The notes under the pieces are model-generated. The model did no database searches. It was not told where the DNA came from and worked only from the letters and a program-made list of their open reading frames with translations. Position numbers and translations under genes: made by a program. Source: Bacteroides caccae (GTDB taxonomy: Bacteria; Bacteroidota; Bacteroidia; Bacteroidales; Bacteroidaceae). From it: a stretch of 64,000 nucleotides of DNA. Numbering within the stretch: the stretch's first letter is position 1; each line of letters starts with the position of its first letter. The stretch lies in assembly GCF_002222615.2 (NCBI RefSeq), contig NZ_CP022412.2:3348001-3412000 (forward strand), in the 5' to 3' direction. Shown here in pieces: positions 29,101 to 37,145 of this stretch.

Positions 29101-30656
29101 TTTTGAATACTCATTTTGCTATAAAGGATACCATTCTTTTAGCTCCTACCGGATTGACGTTCAACAATATACATATTTCTGATATGGAAGGCCATTCGGG
29201 AAGAATGAACGGTTATCTGCATTTCCAGCATTTTAAGAACTTAAATTATCGTTTTGAGATACAAGCAAACAACATGCTTGTAATGAATACAAAAGAATCG
29301 ACGGACATGCCTTTCTATGGCACGGTGTATGGTACCGGAAATGCATTGCTTACCGGAAATGCCATACAGGGACTAGATGTTAATGTCGCCATGACGACCA
29401 ATCGAAATAGCATCTTTACTTATATTAATGGTAGTGTTGCATCAGCTACGAGTAACCAGTTTATCAAGTTTGTAGACAAAACTCCCCGCCGCACTATTCA
29501 GGATTCTATTCAAATAATTTCTTATTATGAACAATTGCAACAAAAACGTCAGGAAGCTGAGGAAGAGCAAAAGACGGATATACGATTGAATATTCTTGTA
29601 GATGCGACGCCAGATGCAACAATGAAGATTATCATGGATCCTGTTGCCGGAGATTATATCAGTGGCAAGGGTACAGGAAATATACGAACAGAATTTTACA
29701 ATAAAGGGGATGTGAAGATGTTCGGTAGCTACCAAATTAATCAGGGAGTATATAAATTCAGTTTGCAGGAAGTGATCCGTAAAGACTTTGTTATCAAGAA
29801 CGGAAGTACGATTACCTTTAACGGTGCCCCTCTGGATGCAAACTTAGACATTCAGGCTTCCTACACGGTAAATTCAGCATCTCTGAATGACCTGATACCG
29901 GAAGAATCTTCGTCAATCATACAACAACCCAATGTTAAGGTGAACTGTATCATGAATTTGAGCGGGATATTGGTACGACCTACTATTAAATTAGGTATTG
30001 AGCTTCCGAACGAACGGGATGAAGTACAAACATTGGTACGTAATTATATTAGTACGGAAGAACAGATGAATATGCAAATCCTTTATCTATTGGGTATTGG
30101 TAAGTTCTACACGGAGGATGCACGTAATAATCAAAATTCAAACGTGATGTCTTCGGTACTTTCTTCCACCCTCTCCGGTCAATTGAATAACGCCTTGTCG
30201 CAAGTCTTTGAAACGAATAACTGGAATATTGGAACAAATCTAAGCACAGGCGATAAAGGCTGGACAGATATGGAAGTGGAAGGCATCTTGTCCGGTCAGT
30301 TACTGAATAACCGGTTACTTATTAACGGAAACTTTGGTTATCGGGATAATCCAATGGCAAACACGAATTTTGTGGGCGACTTTGAAGCAGAATGGCTGAT
30401 AAACCGTTCGGGAGACATTCGTTTGAAAGCTTACAATGAAACGAACGACCGATATTATACAAAGACAAATCTGACTACACAAGGTGTAGGTATTATGTAC
30501 AAGAAAGATTTCAATAAATGGAGTGACCTGTTCTTTTGGAATAAGTGGAAGCTACGTAATAAACGAAAACAGGAAGAAAAGTCCAAACAGCAGACAGACA
30601 GTATCGGAAATGCCAATACAGCAAAGTCTGTATTAAAAAGGCAACATGAGCAGTGA
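26181..30656 (+). CDS. tamB: TamB-like translocation and assembly protein (start uncertain)
   Basis: A giant (1491 residues from TTG 26181) beta-helical inner-membrane-anchored protein of the AsmA/TamB family, which bridges the periplasm for outer-membrane protein insertion or lipid transport. The C-terminal TamB/DUF490 domain is clear (about 1130-1460: QTDIRLNILVDATPDATM-like start, GTGNIRTEFYNKGDVKMFGSY, then VKVNCIMNLSGIL and RPTIKLGIELP). The N-terminal AsmA-like part starts VFVAEELSDLLNTRVTIGRINIGLLNRI. The membrane anchor is encoded in frame just before 26181 (26118-26189), but no ATG, GTG or TTG occurs between the in-frame stop at 26100 and 26181. A CTG at 26118 would give a perfect KKTVRW-helix anchor. 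The Lys/Gln-rich C-terminal tail is usual in Bacteroidota. Confidence 0.88.
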   Translation: MLNIPSVQQVMSVFVAEELSDLLNTRVTIGRINIGLLNRIIIDDVLLDDQDEQEMLKVTRLSAKFDIMPFFKGKISISSVQLFGFNINLQKKTPDSPPNFKFVLDAFASNDTVKKDNSLDLRINSILIRRGRMAYHVLSEEETPGKFNAKHVQLQNIIANISLKALSKDSINLGIKRLSLDEKVSGFSLKKMSLKLVANSRQTSIDNFAIELPETSLKLDTIHLIYDSLKAFDRFTEQVRFSFRTLPSQITLKDISPFLPALSHFKEPISLDMEVKGTVNQLTCSHLEITADNRQFRLKGDVALQDLSHPQDAYVFGTLSELTATTRGVGFLVRNLSHDYNGVPPVLERLGNVSFRGEVSGYFTDIVTYGQLHTDLGGVNMDLKLSSDKSKGLFAYSGAVKTTDYKLGKLLANEQLGEITFNLDVHGRHVTDRLPVVELKGLIASVDYSRYRYENITLDGEYKQGGFNGKVALDDPNGSIYLNGDVNVSSRIPTFNFQAIINKLRPHDLNLTSKYPDTEFSLKLRANFTGGSVDEMIGEINVDSLEFMSPEKQYFMNNMNIRASKQNNENQLRLTSEFLTASVEGKFQYHTLPASILNIMRKYVPSLILPPKKPIETHNNFQFDIHIYNTDILSTIFDIPLTVYTHSTLKGYFNDPLQRLRVEGYFPRLQYKNNFIESGMILCENPSDHIRARVRLTNLKKKGAVNLSLDAQAKDDNISTTLNWGNSAAVTYSGQLAAVAKFLRTEGEKPLLKAMVEVKPTDIILNDTLWQIHPSQVVVDSGKVDVNNFYFSHQDRYVRINGRLSDNPQDSVKVDLKDINMGYVFDIASISDDVNFEGDATGTAYASGVFKKPVMNTRLFIKNFSLNQGRLGDLNIYGEWDNENRGIRLDASIKDISTTPSRVTGIIHPLKPESGLDLNIEANELNLKFLEHYMKSIANDIKGRATGKVHFYGKFKGLNLDGAVMTDASMNFDILNTHFAIKDTILLAPTGLTFNNIHISDMEGHSGRMNGYLHFQHFKNLNYRFEIQANNMLVMNTKESTDMPFYGTVYGTGNALLTGNAIQGLDVNVAMTTNRNSIFTYINGSVASATSNQFIKFVDKTPRRTIQDSIQIISYYEQLQQKRQEAEEEQKTDIRLNILVDATPDATMKIIMDPVAGDYISGKGTGNIRTEFYNKGDVKMFGSYQINQGVYKFSLQEVIRKDFVIKNGSTITFNGAPLDANLDIQASYTVNSASLNDLIPEESSSIIQQPNVKVNCIMNLSGILVRPTIKLGIELPNERDEVQTLVRNYISTEEQMNMQILYLLGIGKFYTEDARNNQNSNVMSSVLSSTLSGQLNNALSQVFETNNWNIGTNLSTGDKGWTDMEVEGILSGQLLNNRLLINGNFGYRDNPMANTNFVGDFEAEWLINRSGDIRLKAYNETNDRYYTKTNLTTQGVGIMYKKDFNKWSDLFFWNKWKLRNKRKQEEKSKQQTDSIGNANTAKSVLKRQHEQ

Positions 30657-30666
30657 TAAAACGCAG

Positions 30667-30718
30667 ATGCCTTGAAAATAAGAGTTTCTTTATAGGGAAA
30701 CTCTTATTTTCAAGGCAT
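30667..30718. terminator. Long perfect hairpin between convergent tamB and PepSY genes
   Basis: A 21-bp perfect inverted repeat (30667-30687 and 30698-30718, arms beginning ATGCCTTG and ending CAAGGCAT) with the loop CTTTATAGGG. It begins 11 bases past the tamB stop. It has no real U tract, so it may be a bidirectional or RNA-stabilising terminator. Confidence 0.7.
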
Positions 30719-30811
30719 GAAACCCATAAAAAATAATCGCATGATTGACTCTACCTAAAACTATAAATGAATAGTTCGTTACCGTTCCATAATAAGATTA
30801 TTGTACAATTA

Positions 30812-31249
30812 TTAGTCAAGTATTTGTCCGTCAGCTCTTATTTTCACATCTATCTCACTATTTTCTATGTCAATCAAGTAGTATGTAGCACCCGTTGCTT
30901 CTTCAACATATTCAGTGTCGTCGTCATCAACTCGTCCAGGATATGTAGCATGAATCGTATTTTTTACAGGATCAGGCAATGTGTTGAAATGTACCTCCCA
31001 TGAAGTTAAAACCCACTTACCTTCTTGAGTAAACCATGCAGATGCTTCATGTCCGTCATAGAAATCTGCTACGTAATATCCGTACTTGTTTTCCCATTCT
31101 ACGTTTGTGGCATTCGGATATTTAGCCGAAAATGTACTTTGCAATTCAACAGGAACAGCTATTGATTCATCATCATTATTATCGCAACTATGTAAGCTCC
31201 ATGCAACACCTAATACCAATAAAAAGGTAAAAATCTTTCGTTTCATCAT
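30812..31249 (-). CDS. PepSY-like periplasmic protein (DUF2874 type)
   Basis: A 145-residue exported protein. The signal peptide holds a lipobox-like LHSC (MMKRKIFTFLLVLGVAWSLHSC), so it is probably a lipoprotein with Cys near residue 22. The mature part has the repeat typical of PepSY-like 'beta-lactamase-inhibitor-like' proteins: LQSTFSAKYPNATNVEWENKYGYYVADFYDG, then WEVHFNTLPDPVKNTIHATYPG. No enzyme motif is present. Its paralogue lies 20 bases upstream on the same strand, so they form an operon. Proteins of this kind often sit beside two-component systems and secondary transporters in Bacteroides; a ligand- or stress-sensing role is inferred. Confidence 0.75.
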   Translation of the reverse strand: MMKRKIFTFLLVLGVAWSLHSCDNNDDESIAVPVELQSTFSAKYPNATNVEWENKYGYYVADFYDGHEASAWFTQEGKWVLTSWEVHFNTLPDPVKNTIHATYPGRVDDDDTEYVEEATGATYYLIDIENSEIDVKIRADGQILD

Positions 31250-31269
31250 TAGTTCTAATTTTTTAAGGT

Positions 31270-31707
31270 TTAGTTATCAATATCGATCAAATTGAATTTC
31301 AGATCGAACTTTAATTCCACACGATTGGAAAGTTGCACTTCATATTCCTTTTTATCGCGTTCAATTTTCAGCACTCTAGTATCAGGATAATTAGTTGTCA
31401 CATATTTCTGAATAGTTGTGGGGATAATAGCTGTGGGAACAGAAGTATATTTGCAATTCACCTCCTCCCAGTTTCCATTCTTGCCAAACTCCACTTTATT
31501 GCCATTCGTGAAAATCACTTCATAACTTTTATAGAAGAAATCACTTTCCATTTTTGCCAAAGCAACTTTACTATCGGCAAAATGCTGTTTGATGAACTGT
31601 TGAGCCGGTTGTGGCATTTGAGTAACCTGGATTGGTTTGTCATCGTCTGCACGTGCTACTGTTTGCAAAGTAAACAAACATACTAATAAGAATACTAACT
31701 TTTTCAT
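31270..31707 (-). CDS. PepSY-like periplasmic protein, paralogue
   Basis: A 145-residue exported protein from the Met at 31707, which begins a standard signal peptide (MKKLVFLLVCLFTLQTVARA). The frame could extend 12 codons upstream, but that part (ITVKPIKKTTI) would spoil the signal. Two PepSY-like units follow: MPQPAQQFIKQHFADSKV with DFFYKSYEVIFTNGNKVEF, then IPTTIQKYVTTNYPDTRVLKIERD with YEVQLSNRVELKFD. There is no lipobox, so it is soluble in the periplasm. It leads a two-gene operon with 30812-31249 and diverges from the NEW3-ABC operon across the operator-like array. Confidence 0.75.
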   Translation of the reverse strand: MKKLVFLLVCLFTLQTVARADDDKPIQVTQMPQPAQQFIKQHFADSKVALAKMESDFFYKSYEVIFTNGNKVEFGKNGNWEEVNCKYTSVPTAIIPTTIQKYVTTNYPDTRVLKIERDKKEYEVQLSNRVELKFDLKFNLIDIDN

Positions 31708-31828
31708 AATCGTTGTTTTTTTAATTGGTTTTACTGTTATCATTTAATTTATACTGCAAAGATGAGGGGAAAATCTGAAAAGATTTGGGAATTTTGAGAA
31801 TTTCCGAAAAAATAAATCTCATAAAAAT

Positions 31829-31907
31829 ATAGTGACGCTATGCCCTCAACATAGTGTCACCATATCTATGGAATATCGTCACTATCGAATGGAAATAACG
31901 TCACTAT
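31829..31907. promoter_or_regulatory. Four-copy ATAGTGACG/CGTCACTAT operator-like array
   Basis: ATAGTGACG at 31829, a variant ATAGTGTCAC at 31851, and its inverse CGTCACTAT at 31877 and again at 31899. Start-to-start spacings are 22, 26 and 22 bases, close to two helical turns. The array lies between the divergent PepSY and NEW3-ABC units, 63 bases upstream of the NEW3 -7 box. It looks like a multi-site operator or activator region. Confidence 0.65.
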
Positions 31908-31969
31908 ATATTTCATCACAGAATTAGATTCTTTATGATTCTTTTAAAACTACTAATAAACACATCGTT

Positions 31970-31977
31970 TATTTTTG
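31970..31977 (+). promoter_or_regulatory. -7 box of the NEW3-ABC operon promoter
   Basis: TATTTTTG matches TAnnTTTG and lies 50 bases before the ATG at 32028. It rules out the longer frame starting at 31935. Confidence 0.65.
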
Positions 31978-32027
31978 CAAACACAAATTTGACAGTATTC
32001 ATATTAAATAACCATAAGAACTTTTTT

Positions 32028-33179
32028 ATGACTATGAGAACAAATTGTTTTTTATTAGTAGCTATTCTATTGGGATTAATTCCCTTGAACTACACACACG
32101 CAAACGACTCAATTCCTAAAAGCGTGATTCTGTACACTCCCTACACCAAAATTTCTGTATCACCGGGAGCGTCAATTGATTACAGTATTGACCTCATTAA
32201 CAATACGGATGAATTGACAAATGCAAACCTTTCTGTTAGCGGATTGGGCAGCAGTTGGAAACACGAAATGAAATCCGGCGGTTGGAGCCTTAGTCAATTG
32301 TCCGTACTTCCCAAAGAAAAAAAGACTTTTAATCTGAAAGTCGATGTTCCATTGAAGGTAAATAAAGGAAACTATCATTTTGTAGTGTATGCCGGAAATG
32401 CTAAACTTCCTTTGGATATTGTAGTTGCTCAACAAGGTACTTACCAGACTGAATTTACTACCGACCAGCCCAATATGGAAGGTAACTCCAAGTCAACCTT
32501 TACCTTCAGTACCACTTTAAAGAACCAGACTGCCGACCAACAGTTGTATGCTTTAATGGCTAATGCACCAAGAGGATGGAATGTTATTTTTAAACCTAAC
32601 TACAAGCAAGCTACCTCTGCACAAGTGGAACCCAACAGTAGCCAGAATGTAAGCATAGATATTACTCCTCCTGCCAATGTAGAAGCCGGAAGCTATAAAA
32701 TCCCGGTACGTGCTGCTACGGGAACTACTTCGGCTGAACTTGAATTGGAAGTAGTTGTGACCGGTTCTTTTCAAATGGAACTAACTACTCCGAGAGGATT
32801 ACTAAGCACCGATATCACTGCCGGAGACGTGAAGCGAATTGAAGTGGAAGTAAAAAATACAGGTTCATCATTGTTGAAAGATATCCAGTTATCTGCCAGC
32901 AAACCAGCTGATTGGGAAGTAACTTTCGAACCAACAAAAATTGATGCATTAAAAGCCGGCGAAACATCGACGGTAACCGCTATATTAAAAGCTTCTAAAA
33001 AAGCACTCCCAGGTGACTATGTGACTACCATTATGGCAAAAACTCCTGAAGTAAACGCTGATGCGCAATTCAGAATCGCAGTAAAAACTCCGATGATATG
33101 GGGGTGGGTAGGCGTTTTGATTATTGCGGCTGCTATCGGTGTAGTTTACTATCTGTTCCGTAAATATGGAAGGAGGTAA
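32028..33179 (+). CDS. NEW3-domain membrane-anchored protein of an ABC transporter operon
   Basis: A 383-residue protein. The signal peptide (about 1-25, ending NYTHA) is followed by about three Ig-like beta modules of the NEW3 type (about 40-345; repeats such as VSPGASIDYSIDLINNT, PSRGWN-like PRGWNVIFKP, then EVEVKNTGSSLLKDIQLSASKPADWEVTFEP). A single C-terminal transmembrane helix (about 355-375) ends in Arg-Lys-Arg, so the beta part is outside. It abuts the ABC ATPase (3 bases) and the permease. Proteins of this build are found with ABC-2-type exporters and may be the extracytoplasmic partner; the substrate is unknown. The start was set by the -7 box and signal peptide. Confidence 0.78.
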   Translation: MTMRTNCFLLVAILLGLIPLNYTHANDSIPKSVILYTPYTKISVSPGASIDYSIDLINNTDELTNANLSVSGLGSSWKHEMKSGGWSLSQLSVLPKEKKTFNLKVDVPLKVNKGNYHFVVYAGNAKLPLDIVVAQQGTYQTEFTTDQPNMEGNSKSTFTFSTTLKNQTADQQLYALMANAPRGWNVIFKPNYKQATSAQVEPNSSQNVSIDITPPANVEAGSYKIPVRAATGTTSAELELEVVVTGSFQMELTTPRGLLSTDITAGDVKRIEVEVKNTGSSLLKDIQLSASKPADWEVTFEPTKIDALKAGETSTVTAILKASKKALPGDYVTTIMAKTPEVNADAQFRIAVKTPMIWGWVGVLIIAAAIGVVYYLFRKYGRR

Positions 33180-33182
33180 ATT

Positions 33183-33926
33183 ATGGGCGAACAAGTGATC
33201 GTACTTACCGATCTGACCAAACAATACGGTAATTTTACTGCTGTGGATCATATTCGCCTGCATATTCAAAAAGGAGAAATATTCGGATTACTGGGTCCGA
33301 ACGGTGCCGGAAAATCAACTACCATTTTAATGATGTTAGGGTTGACAGAACCGACATCGGGTTCCGTTGAGATTTGCGGCATCAATTCGACTACACACCC
33401 TATCGAAGTAAAAAGAAAAATCGGCTATTTGCCCGAAGATGTAGGATTTTATGATGATATGACAGGACTGGAAAATCTGATATACACAGCACGCTTGAAT
33501 GGTATTCCTGATAAGGAAGCGAGAGAAAAGGCCATGGAGTTAATGAAACGTACAGGATTGGAAGATCAACTGAAAAAGAAAGCAGGAAAATATTCACGCG
33601 GGATGCGACAACGGTTGGGACTTGCGGATGTACTTATCAAGAATCCGGAAATTATTATTCTGGATGAACCGACTTCGGGTATTGATCCTGCTGGTGTTCA
33701 GGAATTTATCGAACTGATCCGTTGGCTAAGTAAGGAGAAGGGATTGACCGTGCTCTTTTCCTCTCATCACCTGGATCAGGTACAAAAAGTATGCGACCGG
33801 GTCGGATTATTTAGTAATGGGAAAATACTCGCACTGATTGATATGACAGAACTGAAAGATAAGAAACAGGAACTGTCTGATATCTATAATCATTATTTTG
33901 AGGAAGGAGGAGAACAACATGAATGA
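33183..33926 (+). CDS. ABC transporter ATP-binding protein
   Basis: A 247-residue ATPase with all motifs: Walker A GPNGAGKST (about 38-46), Q-loop region IGYLPEDVGFYDDMTG, signature YSRGMRQRLGLA (about 137-148), Walker B IIILDEPTSG and switch His in SSHHLDQV. The sequence is of the CcmA/NatA exporter class, which pairs with ABC-2 permeases. Its last 8 bases overlap the start of the permease. Confidence 0.93.
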   Translation: MGEQVIVLTDLTKQYGNFTAVDHIRLHIQKGEIFGLLGPNGAGKSTTILMMLGLTEPTSGSVEICGINSTTHPIEVKRKIGYLPEDVGFYDDMTGLENLIYTARLNGIPDKEAREKAMELMKRTGLEDQLKKKAGKYSRGMRQRLGLADVLIKNPEIIILDEPTSGIDPAGVQEFIELIRWLSKEKGLTVLFSSHHLDQVQKVCDRVGLFSNGKILALIDMTELKDKKQELSDIYNHYFEEGGEQHE

Positions 33927-34875
33927 AGTCAATCATCCTTTTTGGGTTATCGTCAATAAAGAAATATCCGATCATGTCAAAAGTTGGCGTTTTATTATTT
34001 TGATCGGTATTATTGCACTGACCTGTATGGGTTCTCTATACACTGCCCTTACTAATATTGGCGCAACAATAAAACCGAATGATCCGGATGGTTCGTTTCT
34101 GTTTTTGAAATTATTTACAGCCTCGGACGGAACTCTCCCCTCTTTTACGTTGTTTATCAACTTTTTGGGACCTCTATTAGGTATTGCTCTAGGATTTGAT
34201 GCCGTCAATTCAGAGCAAAATAAGGGGACATTAAGCCGTATGTTATCTCAGCCTATTCATCGTGATTGCATAATTAATGCGAAGTTTATGGCTGCTTTGA
34301 TAGTAATAGGTGTTATGCTATTCGTACTCGGTTTTCTGGTAATGGGATTCGGACTGATTGCAATCGGTATTCCTCCTACGGCTGAGGAATTTTGGAGAAT
34401 TGTATTCTTCATTATAACAAGTATTTTCTATGTTGCTTTTTGGTTGAATTTGGCAATCCTATTTTCATTGCGTTTTCGCCAGGCAGCTACATCAGCGTTG
34501 GCATCTGTGGCAGTGTGGTTGTTTTTCAGCGTATTCTACACAATGATTGTAAATCTGGTGGCAAAAGGATTGAGCCCTTCACAAATGGCGTCGCCTTATC
34601 AGATCATCAGTTATCAAAAATTCATTCTCGGATTAATGCGTCTGGCACCTAGCGAGTTATTTAATGAAGCTACTACGACGCTGTTAATGCCTTCTGTAAG
34701 AAGTCTAGGACCACTTACAATGGAACAAGTTCAGGGAGTTATTCCAAGCCCACTTCCATTAGGACAAAGTCTTCTGGTAGTATGGCCACAACTCACGGGA
34801 TTAATTGCAGCAACAGTTATCTGTTTTGCTATCTCTTATATTATGTTTATGAGAAGAGAAATTCGATCCCGATAG
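33919..34875 (+). CDS. ABC-2 type transporter permease
   Basis: A 318-residue membrane protein with six transmembrane helices (first at about 22-42, then four between about 95 and 205, last near 290-310). The pattern 'NSEQNKGTLSRMLSQPIHRD' between helices 2 and 3 is the ABC-2 permease signature. The start is the ATG at 33919, preceded by a purine-rich AGGAAGGAGGAG at 33901-33912 and overlapping the end of the ATPase. Its gene partners are the ATPase and the NEW3 protein. It is probably an exporter; the cargo is not evident. Confidence 0.88.
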   Translation: MNEVNHPFWVIVNKEISDHVKSWRFIILIGIIALTCMGSLYTALTNIGATIKPNDPDGSFLFLKLFTASDGTLPSFTLFINFLGPLLGIALGFDAVNSEQNKGTLSRMLSQPIHRDCIINAKFMAALIVIGVMLFVLGFLVMGFGLIAIGIPPTAEEFWRIVFFIITSIFYVAFWLNLAILFSLRFRQAATSALASVAVWLFFSVFYTMIVNLVAKGLSPSQMASPYQIISYQKFILGLMRLAPSELFNEATTTLLMPSVRSLGPLTMEQVQGVIPSPLPLGQSLLVVWPQLTGLIAATVICFAISYIMFMRREIRSR

Positions 34876-34894
34876 AGATTCGCACCACAAAATC

Positions 34895-34980
34895 CACAAA
34901 GGACACGGAGAAATAGTTTGAACGATCAGTTTATAATAACCGATAAATATCTTGTTCACTCTCACTCCGTGTCCTTTGTG
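34895..34980. repeat. Widely spaced 16-bp inverted repeat
   Basis: CACAAAGGACACGGAG at 34895-34910 recurs as its exact complement CTCCGTGTCCTTTGTG at 34965-34980, with a 54-base spacer. Direct extension of the right arm reads TTCTCTGTG. It lies between the convergent ABC permease and the sensor kinase, and resembles dispersed intergenic repeats. Confidence 0.7.
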
Positions 34981-34999
34981 TTCTCTGTGACGAAAACGA

Positions 35000-36271
35000 T
35001 CATTTCAAAATCTCGAAACAATGCTCCTCTTGTTCGAAGTAATAACGTATATTCAAATGTTGTAGACGACAAATTGAATCGGCTATTGCCAACCCTAGTC
35101 CGGTAGAACCCTCTTTTTTACTTCCTTGATAGAAACGTTCAAAAATATGTTCTTCATCTAATGGATGTCCTGACCCGGAATTTCGGAAAGTAATGCTGTT
35201 TTTTGTAATAATAATCTGTATACGTCCTCCGTCCATATTATGCACGAATGCATTCTTCAAGAGATTAGTTAATAGAGCAACTGCCAAAGACTCGTTCATT
35301 ACAATATGAAAACGATCCTGCTCAGTGATATTTACTTCTATGTTGCGGTAATCATAGACCTCTTTATAGTCTTCCAAATATTGCTTGAGAAGTGTGTTCA
35401 GTTCCAAATCTTTGGTATCAGTAAACTGTCCATTGTCAATCTTAGTAAGCAATAATAAAGATTTATTCAGTTTGGTTATATATTCCAATGTCTGATGCGT
35501 TTTCATTAGTTCTCCAAGTTGATTTTCCGACAATGAATCATCATCCATTAACATTTCCAACCGATTACGGCAAATGGCAAGTGGTGTTTGTATCTCATGC
35601 GAAGCATTTCCGATAAATTGTTTCTGTTGTTCGAACATTTGTTCCGTCCGTTCGGCATATCGGACAGCTGCATCATTTAGTTTCCGGAATTCTGTGATTT
35701 GGGTATCATTGTTCAATGCTTCGTTTTTCTTTCCCGTCTGATAACTGTCCAACCAATGAAGAAGTACATATAATGGACGCATATTTCGATAGAATACCCA
35801 TACAGATATGATTATGATGCAGAGTAACAGGGCTACATATAAAAAGATAATCCATACTTGAATAGCATCTTTCAAATCATCCTTCTCGATACTGGGAGTA
35901 GATACAGTCAGTTCATAATAACGTCCTTCGTCATTTTTAAAGATAGTGGTCAGGATACGCGCCGGCTCTGTTTCCCCTTTTTCTACGATATAGACCATAG
36001 AATCTTTATATTGGATATCATTGCGGTTTCCAGCATATTCTTTAGTTACTTCAGTAAGATAATACTGATTATTTGAACCGTTGTTTTCAGAAGGAAGCTC
36101 CTCTCCTGCCAATGCCCGAATGATAATTGTCTCCGAGTAGTCTTCAAGTGAATCATCGACTTCATCATTTACTTCATCAATCATTGTAACATAAAAAAAT
36201 ACGGCCCAAATTGTCAGGATAAGTGTCAGGGCTAAAGTGATGCGAAGAATGATGTAATATATTAATTTCAT
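35000..36271 (-). CDS. Sensor histidine kinase
   Basis: A 423-residue membrane kinase with two transmembrane helices (about 8-29 and 142-163) around a short periplasmic domain of about 110 residues. A linker leads to the HisKA H-box (ASHEIQTPLAICRN, His near 224) and the HATPase_c domain, with an N box NLLKNAFVHN and G boxes GSGHP and GSTGLGLAI. It begins 9 bases after the response regulator gene and is surely co-transcribed with it. The periplasmic domain could read the PepSY-like proteins or a stress in the envelope; this is an inference from location. Confidence 0.92.
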   Translation of the reverse strand: MKLIYYIILRITLALTLILTIWAVFFYVTMIDEVNDEVDDSLEDYSETIIIRALAGEELPSENNGSNNQYYLTEVTKEYAGNRNDIQYKDSMVYIVEKGETEPARILTTIFKNDEGRYYELTVSTPSIEKDDLKDAIQVWIIFLYVALLLCIIIISVWVFYRNMRPLYVLLHWLDSYQTGKKNEALNNDTQITEFRKLNDAAVRYAERTEQMFEQQKQFIGNASHEIQTPLAICRNRLEMLMDDDSLSENQLGELMKTHQTLEYITKLNKSLLLLTKIDNGQFTDTKDLELNTLLKQYLEDYKEVYDYRNIEVNITEQDRFHIVMNESLAVALLTNLLKNAFVHNMDGGRIQIIITKNSITFRNSGSGHPLDEEHIFERFYQGSKKEGSTGLGLAIADSICRLQHLNIRYYFEQEEHCFEILK

Positions 36272-36280
36272 GGATGACTC

Positions 36281-36970
36281 CTATTGTTTCTGTTCTTCTA
36301 CTATCATTTTGTAACCGAATCCGTAAACTGCTTTAATTTCAAGATCTGCTCCTGCATCCTTCAGCTTTTTACGAAGATTTTTGATTTGGGCATAAATAAA
36401 ATCGAAGTTATCTACTTGATCGATATGATCTCCCCATACAGACTCTGCCAATGTATTTTTATTAACCAAGTGTCCAGGGCGATTTATGAAGTATAATAAG
36501 ATATCATACTCCTTTCTATTTAATTCCAGTTCCTGATTATTGACAAAAACACGATATTTATCCGGCTCTATCCGTACATTTCCCTGACGGATATCAATTT
36601 CTCCGTCATGCTGATTGCGGCGAATTACACTTTTTATCCGGGCATTTAATTCAGCTAGATGAAACGGCTTCGGCAAATAATCATCTGCACCTAATTCTAA
36701 TCCCAAGACCTTATCTTCCAAAGAATCTTTGGCAGAAATTATAATCACATTTTCCCGTTTATGCAAGGCTTTCAACCGTTCTAGAAGGTCAAGACCACTT
36801 CCGTCCGGTAACATAATATCCAATAAGATACAATCATAGTCATAGTCTTCAATTTTGCGTAAAGCAGAGTTGAAGTCACCTGCTGCTTCTACAACATAAC
36901 GTTCTTTCTCCAGTGAACGTTGAATTAGTTCCCTTAAAGAGGGCTCATCTTCTACAATTAATATCTTCAT
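36281..36970 (-). CDS. OmpR-family response regulator
   Basis: A 229-residue two-component regulator. The receiver domain has acidic pocket Glu7/Asp8, phospho-acceptor Asp51 in CILLDIMLPDG and Lys near 101 in ADDYLPKPF. The C-terminal winged helix (about 130-229) has the trans-reg motif ELNRKEYDILLYFINRPGHLVNKNTL. The longer frame from 37003 would add MYHVRKKGEDF before the conserved MKILIVEDEP, so 36970 is the likely start. It forms an operon with the kinase. Candidate targets are the nearby PepSY and NEW3-ABC promoters. Confidence 0.92.
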   Translation of the reverse strand: MKILIVEDEPSLRELIQRSLEKERYVVEAAGDFNSALRKIEDYDYDCILLDIMLPDGSGLDLLERLKALHKRENVIIISAKDSLEDKVLGLELGADDYLPKPFHLAELNARIKSVIRRNQHDGEIDIRQGNVRIEPDKYRVFVNNQELELNRKEYDILLYFINRPGHLVNKNTLAESVWGDHIDQVDNFDFIYAQIKNLRKKLKDAGADLEIKAVYGFGYKMIVEEQKQ

Positions 36971-37040
36971 AAAATCTTCTCCTTTCTTTCTTACATGATA
37001 CAAAGAAAGAGGATATTTCTGAAAAAAAACTGAAATGGAT

Positions 37041-37081
37041 AAAAAAAGAGTCCGAAATTTAATCTGAAACTTCGGACTCTT
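37041..37081 (-). terminator. Terminator of proS
   Basis: AAGAGTCCGAA (37046-37056) pairs with TTCGGACTCTT (37071-37081). A run of A at 37041-37047 gives a U tract on the minus strand. It lies 65 bases past the proS stop. Confidence 0.8.
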
Positions 37082-37145
37082 GTATGAGAAAGTAATATCT
37101 TTATTAAATAAATAGACCTTTCTTTCAACTGTTTAACCGCACAGT

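Noticed and set aside
31935..32027. N-terminal extension of the NEW3 protein
   Set aside because: A perfect -7 box at 31970-31977 is inside it, and a good signal peptide begins at 32028.
34918..35106. 62-codon plus-strand frame in the gap after the ABC permease
   Set aside because: It consists of the inverted repeat and the antisense of the kinase 3' end, without a protein-like composition.
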